This document shows positions 28,694-35,611 of a DNA stretch of 63,555 bases, piece by piece. This DNA comes from Companilactobacillus tucceti DSM 20183 (GTDB lineage: Bacteria > Bacillota > Bacilli > Lactobacillales > Lactobacillaceae). The DNA lies in the NCBI RefSeq assembly GCF_001434665.1, contig NZ_AZDG01000013.1, forward strand, positions 1-63,555. Direction: 5' to 3'. The notes under the pieces were generated by a model. The model was not told where the DNA came from and ran no database searches. It was given only the letters and a program-made list of their open reading frames with translations. The number at the start of each line of letters is the position of its first letter. Positions within the stretch are counted from its first letter, which is position 1. Both the position numbers and the translations under genes were made by a program.

Positions 28694-28780
28694 TACTAAT
28701 TTTAATAACTCCCGATACATCAGTAGTTACAAGGCTTCTCAAGGGCTGTTTTTTCGCTTAGGTACCATTTTGAGTACCAT

Positions 28781-29941
28781 TTAGAAGTTCAGGAACTTAA
28801 CCAGTTTTTCCGTTGCTTCTTTGTTTTGATCTGCTGTTACGTGAGTGTATATGTTTAATGTTGTTTGAGCGTCCTCATGTCCTAACAATGTTTGAGCCTC
28901 TTTAATAGTTGCTCCTGAGGCAAACAATGCACTTGCGTAGGAATGTCTAAAACCATGTATGGTTATTGGGTGTAATAAAGTTTGTTCACTGTTCAAACGT
29001 TTCATTATTAAATCTAACCATTTCTTTGGAGTATTTAATGATTTAAAGTGATTAGTATTACTATGAAAAATTAACTGTGAACCTTTACCAATATTAAAAC
29101 CCATTTTCAACAATTCCTTGCGATCCTGAATTCTCCAGAGGTTTAAATATTTAATTGTGGTTGTATCTAGGGGAATGGTACGAGTTCCCTTAATTGTCTT
29201 TGTGTCTTGAATTATTTGCTTTCCTCCAATACCTTGCGTCAGTGTTTTGTTGATTTGCAAAATGTTTTCGGTGTTGTTAAAGTCATTCCACGTTAATGCT
29301 AAACATTCACCACGTCTAATACCAGTGAATGCAAGTATTCTAAACAATGTGTAACGTTCTAACTCTTTTTTTGAATCAATAAAATCGAAAAAGGTTTTCA
29401 ACTCATCTTTATTCCAAAAGTTTGGTTCTTTTTCAATATGTTCAGTTTTTCGTGGCATGATAACTCTTTTAGCTGGGTTGTCAGTAATGTACTGTTGCTG
29501 AATAGCATATTTGAAAATAGCACTGGTGTAATAAAACCAAGGTTTGAAATTGTTGGTAGTCGACTTAAACCATTTGTTTAGCTCACTTTGTATTTGAGCA
29601 GTAGTGATTGATCTAATTCGATATTTGCCAAATGCCGGTAATATGTGATTTTCAAAAATCTTTTTCTTTTTGTACCACGTACTTTCACGAACGGTATTAA
29701 CATACCCCTCAAACCATTCATTATAAACTTCATTAAAGGTCAAATTAGGTTCTTTATGTTCTATAATTCCTTGTGTCGCTTGATACTCTAGTTTTTTTAA
29801 TTCAACTTTTGCTTCTTTGAGAGTTGCAAAATGTCGATTTGTTCTTTTGCTCTTTCCGGTTTTCGGATCAATACCTAAATAAATATTAAATTTGTAGGCG
29901 GTTGATCCGTCTTTTTTTGTGTATTTTTTTATTTTCGTCAT
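28781..29941 (-). CDS. int: Tyrosine-type phage integrase
   Basis: A 386-residue recombinase with an N-terminal arm-binding domain (YKFNIYLGIDPKTGKSKR), a SAM-like core-binding domain (about 65-160) and a catalytic domain. Active-site residues are visible: Arg in TGIRRGECL, His-x-x-Arg in HGFRHSYA, His in LLGHEDAQTT and Tyr in NIYTHV. It inserts the prophage at ssrA, judging by the adjacent site. It reads towards attL, as in most temperate phages of lactobacilli. Confidence 0.96.
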   Translation of the reverse strand: MTKIKKYTKKDGSTAYKFNIYLGIDPKTGKSKRTNRHFATLKEAKVELKKLEYQATQGIIEHKEPNLTFNEVYNEWFEGYVNTVRESTWYKKKKIFENHILPAFGKYRIRSITTAQIQSELNKWFKSTTNNFKPWFYYTSAIFKYAIQQQYITDNPAKRVIMPRKTEHIEKEPNFWNKDELKTFFDFIDSKKELERYTLFRILAFTGIRRGECLALTWNDFNNTENILQINKTLTQGIGGKQIIQDTKTIKGTRTIPLDTTTIKYLNLWRIQDRKELLKMGFNIGKGSQLIFHSNTNHFKSLNTPKKWLDLIMKRLNSEQTLLHPITIHGFRHSYASALFASGATIKEAQTLLGHEDAQTTLNIYTHVTADQNKEATEKLVKFLNF

Positions 29942-29994
29942 ATTTTAATCTCCCGCCGTGGGAACAGGGAAGAAACGACATGAATAATTAAATG

Positions 29995-30567
29995 CTATTG
30001 AACACTATAAGTTTTTGATCCAATATTCTTGAAATCAGAATTAGAAAATTTAACTGTTACTTTATTTGTGTTTTCTAATTCAAATAATACAACTCCTTGT
30101 GTCGTTTTCTTTGGTAGCAATTTATCATTCATTGCGTCCTCTTGTGTTTGAAGAGGGCTATTTGCGTTTTCGTCTAACGCAACAATTCCGGGATCAAGTT
30201 GTTTGTTTGCCGTATCAGTTTTTTGGTAGGCGTGAACAACCATATAGATATTTGAGGGGTCTTGTTCTTTTTTAGAGTTGTTTGTCACATCAGTATAAAG
30301 AACGAGTACTTGTTTGCCGTCCGTTACGGAGTCCATAATTTCAGACTTGGTAAACTTATATGTAAGGTTTCCAGCGTCAAAGACATCATTTTTGTAGCTC
30401 CACTTATTATTGGATACATCTTTGTTTTTGGCCTTTGTCACTTTTTCGGTCTTTTCATTATTTTTACTCGATGAGTCCTTACTGTCGTTGTTACTAGAAC
30501 AACCAGTTGCAAATAATGCGATTGCTGCTAGTGAAGCCGTTGCGTATAGTACACCTCTTGTTTTCAT
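29995..30567 (-). CDS. Prophage lipoprotein, DUF5067-like; possible superinfection exclusion
   Basis: A 190-residue protein with a lipoprotein signal (lipobox ATGC, Cys about 23), a charged linker and an all-beta domain resembling DUF5067. It lies between integrase and repressor genes. In Streptococcus phage TP-J34 a lipoprotein in this position (Ltp) blocks DNA entry by related phages. The same role here is inference from position and type. Confidence 0.8.
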   Translation of the reverse strand: MKTRGVLYATASLAAIALFATGCSSNNDSKDSSSKNNEKTEKVTKAKNKDVSNNKWSYKNDVFDAGNLTYKFTKSEIMDSVTDGKQVLVLYTDVTNNSKKEQDPSNIYMVVHAYQKTDTANKQLDPGIVALDENANSPLQTQEDAMNDKLLPKKTTQGVVLFELENTNKVTVKFSNSDFKNIGSKTYSVQ

Positions 30568-30619
30568 TTATAATCCGCAATAGTCAGCTTTTATAGTCGA
30601 TCAGTGTTTGGACTTAAAA

Positions 30620-31024
30620 TTAATAATTCTTGTAAAATTCTTCATTAACAACTGATTCTAAATACTGTGGTATTTTAAATGCTCTCATAAAATCAATACT
30701 GTTAAATTCTTCTATCCGTTTTTCATACGTATAATAGGGCAACAATAATTTGATTGCCTGTACATTTGCTCGTCCTTCAATTCCGTATTTAGAAGGAGAG
30801 AAGTACAAACAATTGGAATCATCTTTATTTATAAGATGCCCCATCTCATGTGCCAATTGAAATGGCAATTGTTCTGGGTCGTGCCAACTTCCGTTAACTA
30901 CGATTGTTTTTGTATACGGATTAACAGCAGATGGTGTACGGCTAGAAAATCTATTATCGACTATGACACTATAGCCAAAGTCCATGGCTTTATTCATTAA
31001 AGAAGCCATTATGTCATTAATCAT
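30620..31024 (-). CDS. ImmA/IrrE-family metallopeptidase
   Basis: A 134-residue zinc protease with the HExxH motif in QLAHEMGHLIN (about residue 75). In temperate phages and ICEs such proteins cleave or inactivate the neighbouring repressor. The start at 31,024 follows GGAGGGG and overlaps the repressor gene end by eight bases, so the two are coupled. Confidence 0.9.
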   Translation of the reverse strand: MINDIMASLMNKAMDFGYSVIVDNRFSSRTPSAVNPYTKTIVVNGSWHDPEQLPFQLAHEMGHLINKDDSNCLYFSPSKYGIEGRANVQAIKLLLPYYTYEKRIEEFNSIDFMRAFKIPQYLESVVNEEFYKNY

Positions 31025-31343
31025 TCTTTTCCCCTCCACGCAATAAGCGTTTCATTAATTCAATATCTTCAGGTGGTATTGGACGTCCTTCAAACGTCAT
31101 AATCACATCATTATCGGCAAGGTCAACTTGTTTTTTCTTATCGGTATCAGATGTCTCACCAGTAAGATATTCAACGGTCACACCTAAAGTATTTGCGATT
31201 GCTCTCAATGAATCGTACTTAGGATTTACTCCTTGATTGTACCTATAAATAGCGTTGGTACTCATTCCAGATTTTTCAGCGACTTGTTTTAAAGTAAGTC
31301 CTCTTTCTTTAGAAACTTTTTTAATTCTTTCAAACGTTGTCAT
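31017..31343 (-). CDS. CI-like phage repressor (XRE family)
   Basis: A 108-residue protein with an N-terminal XRE helix-turn-helix (LKQVAEKSGMSTNAIYRY) and a short C-terminal segment without the LexA-type self-cleavage domain. That fits control by the downstream ImmA/IrrE protease instead. The start at 31,343 follows GGAGA. It is divergent from the Cro-like gene across the operators. Confidence 0.9.
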   Translation of the reverse strand: MTTFERIKKVSKERGLTLKQVAEKSGMSTNAIYRYNQGVNPKYDSLRAIANTLGVTVEYLTGETSDTDKKKQVDLADNDVIMTFEGRPIPPEDIELMKRLLRGGEKND

Positions 31344-31388
31344 ATCGGTCATTCTCCACGTTTGATGAAAAAACAATACAGTAAAATT

Positions 31389-31547
31389 ACACAAAAGTAT
31401 TTACAAATTACACAACTGTGTTATTATTAATTCATCAAGTAATTGAGCAACAAAAACACAAGCGGTTGTTGATAAGCTTTGGCGAGCAGGAATCAACAAA
31501 CGTTAATAAGGGTTTATTTGCTATGCCTTTATAGTACACAACTGTGT
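31389..31547. promoter_or_regulatory. Lysogeny control region with repeated operators
   Basis: The interrupted palindrome ACACAACTGTGT occurs twice, at 31,410-31,421 and 31,536-31,547, 126 bp apart. A weaker match, ACACAAAAGTAT, is at 31,389-31,400. They lie between the repressor and Cro genes and flank both promoter areas, so they are probable repressor and Cro sites. The spacing would allow looping. Confidence 0.65.
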
Positions 31548-31595
31548 GATTACTGTCAACAACTTGATAAATAAATAACAGAAAGGAGTATTTAA

Positions 31596-31799
31596 ATGAC
31601 AGAAGAAAAATATGCGGAGGCTGCTTATGAAGTTGAGAGCTCTATCAAGATTGCACTTCTTAAGAATCATATGACCCAACGCGAATTAGCAGATGAAATT
31701 GACGCTAATCCACAACAACTTAATCGTGCGATCAAAGGCGACATGACACCCAAGTCACGTGAATTACGTGAACAAGTTGCACGAGTTTTAAACCTATAG
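31596..31799 (+). CDS. Cro-like XRE regulator
   Basis: A 67-residue helix-turn-helix protein (MTQRELADEIDANPQQLNRA), the first rightward gene after the operators. It starts after GAAAGGAG. Size and place fit a Cro repressor that switches the phage to lytic growth. Confidence 0.85.
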   Translation: MTEEKYAEAAYEVESSIKIALLKNHMTQRELADEIDANPQQLNRAIKGDMTPKSRELREQVARVLNL

Positions 31800-31820
31800 G
31801 AAAGAAGGGAAAAATAAAAA

Positions 31821-32555
31821 ATGAACAACTTAGTAATTATGAAGGACCAACAAGCAGTAACTAGTAGTCTGCAAGTTGCAGAGAATTTTGGGAAAAGTCA
31901 TAGACATGTTTTAGAAGCAATCAATAAGAAAATTGACTCAGCCGAAAATTCGGCTCAGTACAAGACTATGTTTGTGGAAGGCACTTACAAAGACAAAAGC
32001 GGTAAACAAAACAAAATGTACTACATGAACAGAGATGGTTTCACTTTTATCGCAATGGGATTTACCGGAGCTAAAGCTGATGGTTTCAAATTAAAATACA
32101 TTGAAGCTTTTAACAAGATGGAAGAACAAATCAAAACAGGTGGTTTCAAAATTCCATCGACAATGGCTGAAGCTTTACGTTTGGCGGCAGACCAACAGGA
32201 ACAGTTAGAAGTGATGAAACCTAAGGCAATATTTGCAGATTCGGTAGCAACATCACATACCACTATCTTAGTTGGTGATCTTGCCAAAATCATCAAAGGT
32301 AATGGTGTTGATACTGGTGCAAGACGTTTATTCCAGTGGATGAGAGACAACGGGTACTTAATCAAACGCAAAGGCGCAGATTATAATTCTCCAACTCAAA
32401 AATCGATGGACTTAGGCTTATTCAAGATTAAAGAGTCAAGCCATGTTAATTCAGACGGAGTCACGGTAGTAACAAAAACTCCAAAAGTTACTGGTAAGGG
32501 CCAACAATATTTTATTAATAAGTTTCTGGAAAATAACTCAGTTATTTCTAGATAG
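31821..32555 (+). CDS. Phage antirepressor (Rha plus ANT/KilA-C domains)
   Basis: A 244-residue protein. Residues about 1-100 match the Rha family (SLQVAENFGKSHRHVLEAI) and about 115-240 the ANT/KilA-C DNA-binding domain (TILVGDLAKIIKGNGVDTGA). Such proteins act against the repressor or in early regulation. It follows the Cro gene by 21 bases. Confidence 0.88.
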   Translation: MNNLVIMKDQQAVTSSLQVAENFGKSHRHVLEAINKKIDSAENSAQYKTMFVEGTYKDKSGKQNKMYYMNRDGFTFIAMGFTGAKADGFKLKYIEAFNKMEEQIKTGGFKIPSTMAEALRLAADQQEQLEVMKPKAIFADSVATSHTTILVGDLAKIIKGNGVDTGARRLFQWMRDNGYLIKRKGADYNSPTQKSMDLGLFKIKESSHVNSDGVTVVTKTPKVTGKGQQYFINKFLENNSVISR

Positions 32556-32566
32556 GAGGAATGATT

Positions 32567-32764
32567 ATGAAGGTGACGTACGAGAATTTTTCGACAGCAC
32601 AGGAGATTGTAGGCGAGAACATAGATGCACTATTTAAAGGTTTACCAATCTTTAATCTCAATCGCAAACGAGAATCAACCAATGTCGAGTTAATCGACGA
32701 ATCAATAGCAGCACTAGAAGTAATGAAGAAATACTACAAACAAGAAGGTGAAAAACGTGATTAA
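32567..32764 (+). CDS. Small phage early protein, unknown function
   Basis: A 65-residue charged protein that I do not recognise. The start at 32,567 has GGAGG seven bases upstream. It overlaps the following small gene by eight bases, so both belong to the early operon. Confidence 0.6.
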   Translation: MKVTYENFSTAQEIVGENIDALFKGLPIFNLNRKRESTNVELIDESIAALEVMKKYYKQEGEKRD

Positions 32765-32894
32765 AGAAACAATACAAATTGATGCGTCAGAAACAGAAGC
32801 TACATTAGATAGATTATGTAAAAAAGTAGATAAATTGATTGAAAAATTAGAAAAAGCCAACTCATTGGTAGATGAGCTGGCTCAAAAAATCTAG
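32757..32894 (+). CDS. Small coiled-coil phage early protein
   Basis: A 45-residue protein starting with GTG at 32,757 after GAAGGTG. Its middle (LDRLCKKVDKLIEKLEKANS) has a heptad pattern of leucines, so a coiled-coil dimer is likely. Function unknown. It overlaps the gene before it, and its stop overlaps the stop of the minus-strand gene by four bases. Confidence 0.6.
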   Translation: MIKETIQIDASETEATLDRLCKKVDKLIEKLEKANSLVDELAQKI

Positions 32895-33103
32895 TTCTTC
32901 TTGATCTTATAGTCATAAGTGGTGTGGCACTGAGGACATTCAAATTGTGGAGAATGAACTTCAAACTTTTTGCCACAATTAACACATTCAAATTCATTAT
33001 GTGCCCTCTTTAAACCATCAAGAAAAACTTGTTCTGTGTCTAAGTTTTTTATAGATTTTTCAAATTTTTTCAGACCAGAAAAGTTTATACCAGATTTACT
33101 CAT
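32891..33103 (-). CDS. Zinc-ribbon protein on the minus strand within the early region
   Basis: A 70-residue protein with two Cys pairs, CVNCGKKF and CPQCHTT, forming a zinc ribbon. The start at 33,103 follows AAGGAAGTG. It runs against the rightward early genes, so it may be expressed separately, for example in the lysogen. Function unknown. Confidence 0.65.
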   Translation of the reverse strand: MSKSGINFSGLKKFEKSIKNLDTEQVFLDGLKRAHNEFECVNCGKKFEVHSPQFECPQCHTTYDYKIKKN

Positions 33104-33152
33104 TATCAACACTTCCTTTCTAAGGAGAGTATATCAAACAGGAGGCCGAATG

Positions 33153-33416
33153 ATGGAAATAACTTTGACCGAACAGCAAGAACACGAATTGATGAAATCA
33201 GTTTATGGAGTGGTTGGAAAAGCTGTTGACGACTTTAAAAAAGATAACGGACTGATTGCCAAACCATATATGAAGAAATACGAGGCAGTAAAGTACCTAA
33301 ACGTTTAAAATAACACTTTTGATAAGTTCATTTTGGAAGGTTTGCCAAAACATACTATCAAAGGAATAACGCTTTATTACAAACCAGAATTAGACGAATT
33401 CATTTTACAAAATTAA
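33153..33416 (+). pseudogene. Excisionase-like HTH protein interrupted by a stop codon
   Basis: An open frame of 88 codons is interrupted by one TAA at 33,306-33,308, after KKYEAVKYLNV. The frame continues with NNTFDKFILEGLPKHTIKG and ends at 33,416. The joined sequence has the form of a MerR/excisionase-type helix-turn-helix (YLNVs-NNTFDKFI). A TCA to TAA change would explain it. The start follows GGAGG. As it stands, a 51-residue product would lose half of the DNA-binding fold. Confidence 0.65.
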
Positions 33417-33455
33417 TTTAAAAGACCGTGGGAACAGTAAAAATTGGAGGGAATC

Positions 33456-33656
33456 ATGAAATTAGCAATTGAAACAATTATTTTTGACGCAATGTTCACA
33501 GCAATATTTTCAAGCGTTGCGACATATCTATTTATTAAATTTAAAACGTTAAAGGGAATATTGAAAAACACGACTGATTTTTATGGATTTGAAAAAGAAG
33601 ACACAGCAGGAAACGAGAATTTCAGAACAAATATTTACTCGAAGACAAAAAAATAA
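33456..33656 (+). CDS. Small membrane protein of the early region
   Basis: A 66-residue protein with one N-terminal membrane helix (TIIFDAMFTAIFSSVATYLF) and a charged tail. The start follows GGAGGG. Function unknown. Confidence 0.6.
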   Translation: MKLAIETIIFDAMFTAIFSSVATYLFIKFKTLKGILKNTTDFYGFEKEDTAGNENFRTNIYSKTKK

Positions 33657-33671
33657 ACACCCGGAGGTGTT
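33647..33671 (+). repeat. 25-bp Shine-Dalgarno hairpin repeat, copy 1
   Basis: A run of A, then TAAACACCCGGAGGTGTT. AACACC pairs with GGTGTT, placing GGAGG in a short hairpin just before a gene. The same 25 bases occur at 34,129-34,153, and a partial form (CCGGAGGTGTT) at 33,840-33,850 precedes another small gene. Confidence 0.65.
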
Positions 33672-33676
33672 ATGGG

Positions 33677-33820
33677 ATGGAGTTATTAGTTTCGCTAGTT
33701 GTTTCAATAGTAATTGTCTCAGTAATTGCAATGGTTGCTTTCTTTTTTAATTTATCATTACCAATTATTGCATTGATCATCTCAACCATATCTTTATTGA
33801 CTGCAATGTGGGCCAACTAA
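33677..33820 (+). CDS. Small hydrophobic protein (two membrane helices)
   Basis: A 47-residue protein, almost entirely hydrophobic, starting at the ATG at 33,677 after GGAGGTG. An ATG five bases earlier opens a frame of only five codons. Probably a membrane peptide; function unknown. Confidence 0.5.
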   Translation: MELLVSLVVSIVIVSVIAMVAFFFNLSLPIIALIISTISLLTAMWAN

Positions 33821-33854
33821 ATATCTTGTCAGAAAAAAACCGGAGGTGTTAATT

Positions 33855-33998
33855 ATGAAGGAAATTGATTTTGAAATAACCAATCTTGAGGAATTGAAAA
33901 ATGAAATAGAAAAAGCCCGAAAGTTAAATGAACAACTTAACCAGTCATTGTGTAAAATTCAAAATTTTAAACCTGACGTAAAGTTTAAGGGGGCGTGA
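33855..33998 (+). CDS. Small coiled-coil phage protein
   Basis: A 47-residue, mostly helical, charged protein (NLEELKNEIEKARKLNEQLN). It starts after CCGGAGGTGTT. Function unknown. Confidence 0.5.
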   Translation: MKEIDFEITNLEELKNEIEKARKLNEQLNQSLCKIQNFKPDVKFKGA

Positions 33999-34002
33999 TC
34001 GA

Positions 34003-34089
34003 ATGAGTAAGAAAGAAAAGATTTTCACACTGCTATTTTGGTTTGTTATGGGAATGATAGTTTCTGAATTTTTCATCTTAATGAAATAA
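34003..34089 (+). CDS. Tiny membrane peptide
   Basis: A 28-residue peptide with a basic start (SKKEK) and one membrane helix (FTLLFWFVMGMIVSEFFILM). GGGGG lies just upstream, in the end of the preceding gene. Function unknown. Confidence 0.4.
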   Translation: MSKKEKIFTLLFWFVMGMIVSEFFILMK

Positions 34090-34128
34090 AAAAGGAGTGA
34101 CAGCAATGAACGGCTTTTATTGAAAGCT

Positions 34129-34153
34129 AAAAAAATAAACACCCGGAGGTGTT
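34129..34153 (+). repeat. 25-bp Shine-Dalgarno hairpin repeat, copy 2
   Basis: Identical to copy 1 at 33,647-33,671 and extended to a 7-bp stem (AAACACC with GGTGTTT). No gene starts after it; instead the inverted fragment begins here. It may be a recombination junction. Confidence 0.65.
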
Positions 34154-34154
34154 T

Positions 34155-34389
34155 AACGGATTTTTACCTGATAATTCTTTGCTCAATGATGTACCAACTT
34201 TCAAATTATTTGTTACGTTTGCAATTGCTTTTGTTTGGTTGGTAATCGCGTCAGTCACTTCTGAAGAAAGTGGACTAATCTTAACAGTTGGTGCGTTGAA
34301 ACCAGTTAAAGCTTTTGTAAGATTTGAATTAATACCGATTGTGCTTTGTAATGCTTTGGCAGTCAATTTGTTATCACTAAGTTTTTTAT
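34155..34389 (-). pseudogene. Inverted gene fragment, possible 3' exon of the intron
   Basis: On the minus strand this reads as an open frame of about 78 codons (DKKLSDNKLTAKALQSTIG and onwards, rich in Asn, Thr and Ser), entering directly from the 3' end of the intron core and leaving into the 25-bp repeat. It has no start or ribosome site of its own. The composition suggests part of a larger structural protein, but I do not recognise the parent gene. Confidence 0.5.
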
Positions 34390-34620
34390 CTTATTTTCTA
34401 TATATTTCTATATAGTTCAGCATACATCTTCATCTACGTGAGATGCTGGGCGCTCGTGGACAGGTTATTGCTACCAACTCACTGTCTATGCGTTGCACCT
34501 TCCGAAATTAGTCAGGTTATTTCGGCTTGGCTCAGGATTGCCCTATCTTCATGACTTAGGTTTCCCCTGAATTCACCCAGTTACGATCACATGTCACCAT
34601 ATGATGAGGCAATATCCATT
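34390..34620 (-). ncRNA. Group I intron core (minus strand)
   Basis: The minus strand at 34,527-34,543 reads GGGCAATCCTGAGCCAA, identical to the conserved Q segment of group I introns (the plant trnL intron has the same 17 bases). Its partner TTCAGGGGAAACC (34,559-34,571) gives P4 (TCAGG/CCTGA) and a P5 (CCTA/TAGG). A 7-bp P6-type hairpin (CCGAAAT/ATTTCGG, 34,502-34,525) and a P9-type hairpin (34,431-34,445) follow in order. The last G may be at 34,390. The 5' border is uncertain, and no intron-encoded endonuclease is present. Confidence 0.75.
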
Positions 34621-34675
34621 AACAATTTTACTACATGATGATGTAGACGACAACAGAAAGGACACAATATGTTGT

Positions 34676-34867
34676 ATGAAAGAATTAAAAAAAATTTTGA
34701 ATGAAAAGAACATTTCAATACGAAAATTATCCAGGATAACCAGCATTCCTGAATCAACATTACACGCAATGATTAATGAACAAATCAAACAGCCAAGTTT
34801 CAATACAATTGTAAAAATTTCAGAAGTGTTGAATGTTCCTTTGGAATCATTTAAGGAAAAGGAGTGA
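34676..34867 (+). CDS. XRE-family regulator with a possible start-proximal frameshift
   Basis: A 63-residue helix-turn-helix protein (SIRKLSRITSIPESTLHAMI). The best ribosome site (GAAAGGA) is six bases before an ATG at 34,669 that opens a different frame (MLYERIKK, stopping after 11 codons). The two frames would join if the run of eight A at 34,687-34,694 were seven. Translation may start at 34,676, or slippage on the A run may restore the longer form. Confidence 0.7.
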   Translation: MKELKKILNEKNISIRKLSRITSIPESTLHAMINEQIKQPSFNTIVKISEVLNVPLESFKEKE

Positions 34868-34872
34868 CAGCA

Positions 34873-34965
34873 ATGGACGGTTTTGATGAATGGTTACAGA
34901 ACGAATCTGCATATGGATCATTAACCCAAACAAAAGAAACAAACGAGCAAGAAAATAGGTGGTAA
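34873..34965 (+). CDS. Tiny phage protein, unknown
   Basis: A 30-residue polar peptide (MDGFDEWLQNESAYGSLTQT...) after AAAGGAGTG, just before the HNH gene. Function unknown; it may mainly couple translation. Confidence 0.4.
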   Translation: MDGFDEWLQNESAYGSLTQTKETNEQENRW

Positions 34966-34968
34966 TCG

Positions 34969-35607
34969 ATGGAACATTGGAAACAAGTTCCGGAGTTTGA
35001 ACGCTATGAAGTTTCAAATTTTGGACGTGTACGGAACTCTGAAACAGGAAGAATCAGAAAGTTATCGAAACCCGGTCCAAGAACGTTGTATTTAAAAACG
35101 ACATTTAAAGATGGAAAAGGCAGGATAAAGACGTATGACGTCCATCGACTAGTTGCAGAGTTATTTTGCCACAAGCCAAAGTCGAATATTTCTCTAGTTG
35201 TGGATCACTTGAATGGAAATGAATTTGATAACAGAGCAACAAATTTAGAATGGATAACAATTGGAGAGAATTCCAGACGTCGCAAACCGTATCAACTTGA
35301 TTATTCAGTAAAAGATACTTCAATAGTATGGTTTGACGAGAACGGAACTATACAAGGTATTTTTTATAATTGTACGGACGCTGCCGCAAAGACCGGTCTT
35401 GCATACGGAGGAATTACAAAATGCTGTTCAAATAAATACCCTCGAGTTGTCAAAGTCGGTCGATGGGGTTTCATACGAGTTCCGACAAAAGATATAAACG
35501 AATTATATGAAGAACAAAAAAAGTCCCTTGCCACGGCAATGGCAAAGGACCAGAATACTTCAAAAAAATCATATATACATTTTAACACAATAAGAAAAAG
35601 GGGATAA
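34969..35607 (+). CDS. NUMOD4/HNH free-standing homing endonuclease
   Basis: A 212-residue protein. NUMOD4 (WKQVPEFERYEVSNFGRVRN) is followed by an HNH core (VDHLNGNEFDNRATNLEWIT, about residues 82-101) and a C-terminal DNA-recognition region. Such genes are selfish mobile endonucleases in phages. It lies about 350 bp from the group I intron core, with no intron around itself. Confidence 0.9.
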   Translation: MEHWKQVPEFERYEVSNFGRVRNSETGRIRKLSKPGPRTLYLKTTFKDGKGRIKTYDVHRLVAELFCHKPKSNISLVVDHLNGNEFDNRATNLEWITIGENSRRRKPYQLDYSVKDTSIVWFDENGTIQGIFYNCTDAAAKTGLAYGGITKCCSNKYPRVVKVGRWGFIRVPTKDINELYEEQKKSLATAMAKDQNTSKKSYIHFNTIRKRG

Positions 35608-35611
35608 AAAA

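Larger units (their letters stand above)
34091..34875. other. Inserted or rearranged segment bounded by 18-bp direct repeats
   Basis: AAAGGAGTGACAGCAATG occurs at 34,091-34,108 and again at 34,858-34,875; similar codons follow both copies. The first copy opens a frame that stops after six codons, the second a 30-residue gene. Between them (about 750 bp) lie an inverted gene fragment, a group I intron core and an XRE gene. The layout suggests insertion or recombination. Confidence 0.6.

Noticed and set aside
34601-34675. Upstream extension of the XRE gene to an ATG at 34,601
   Set aside because: That stretch overlaps the intron 5' region and has no ribosome site.
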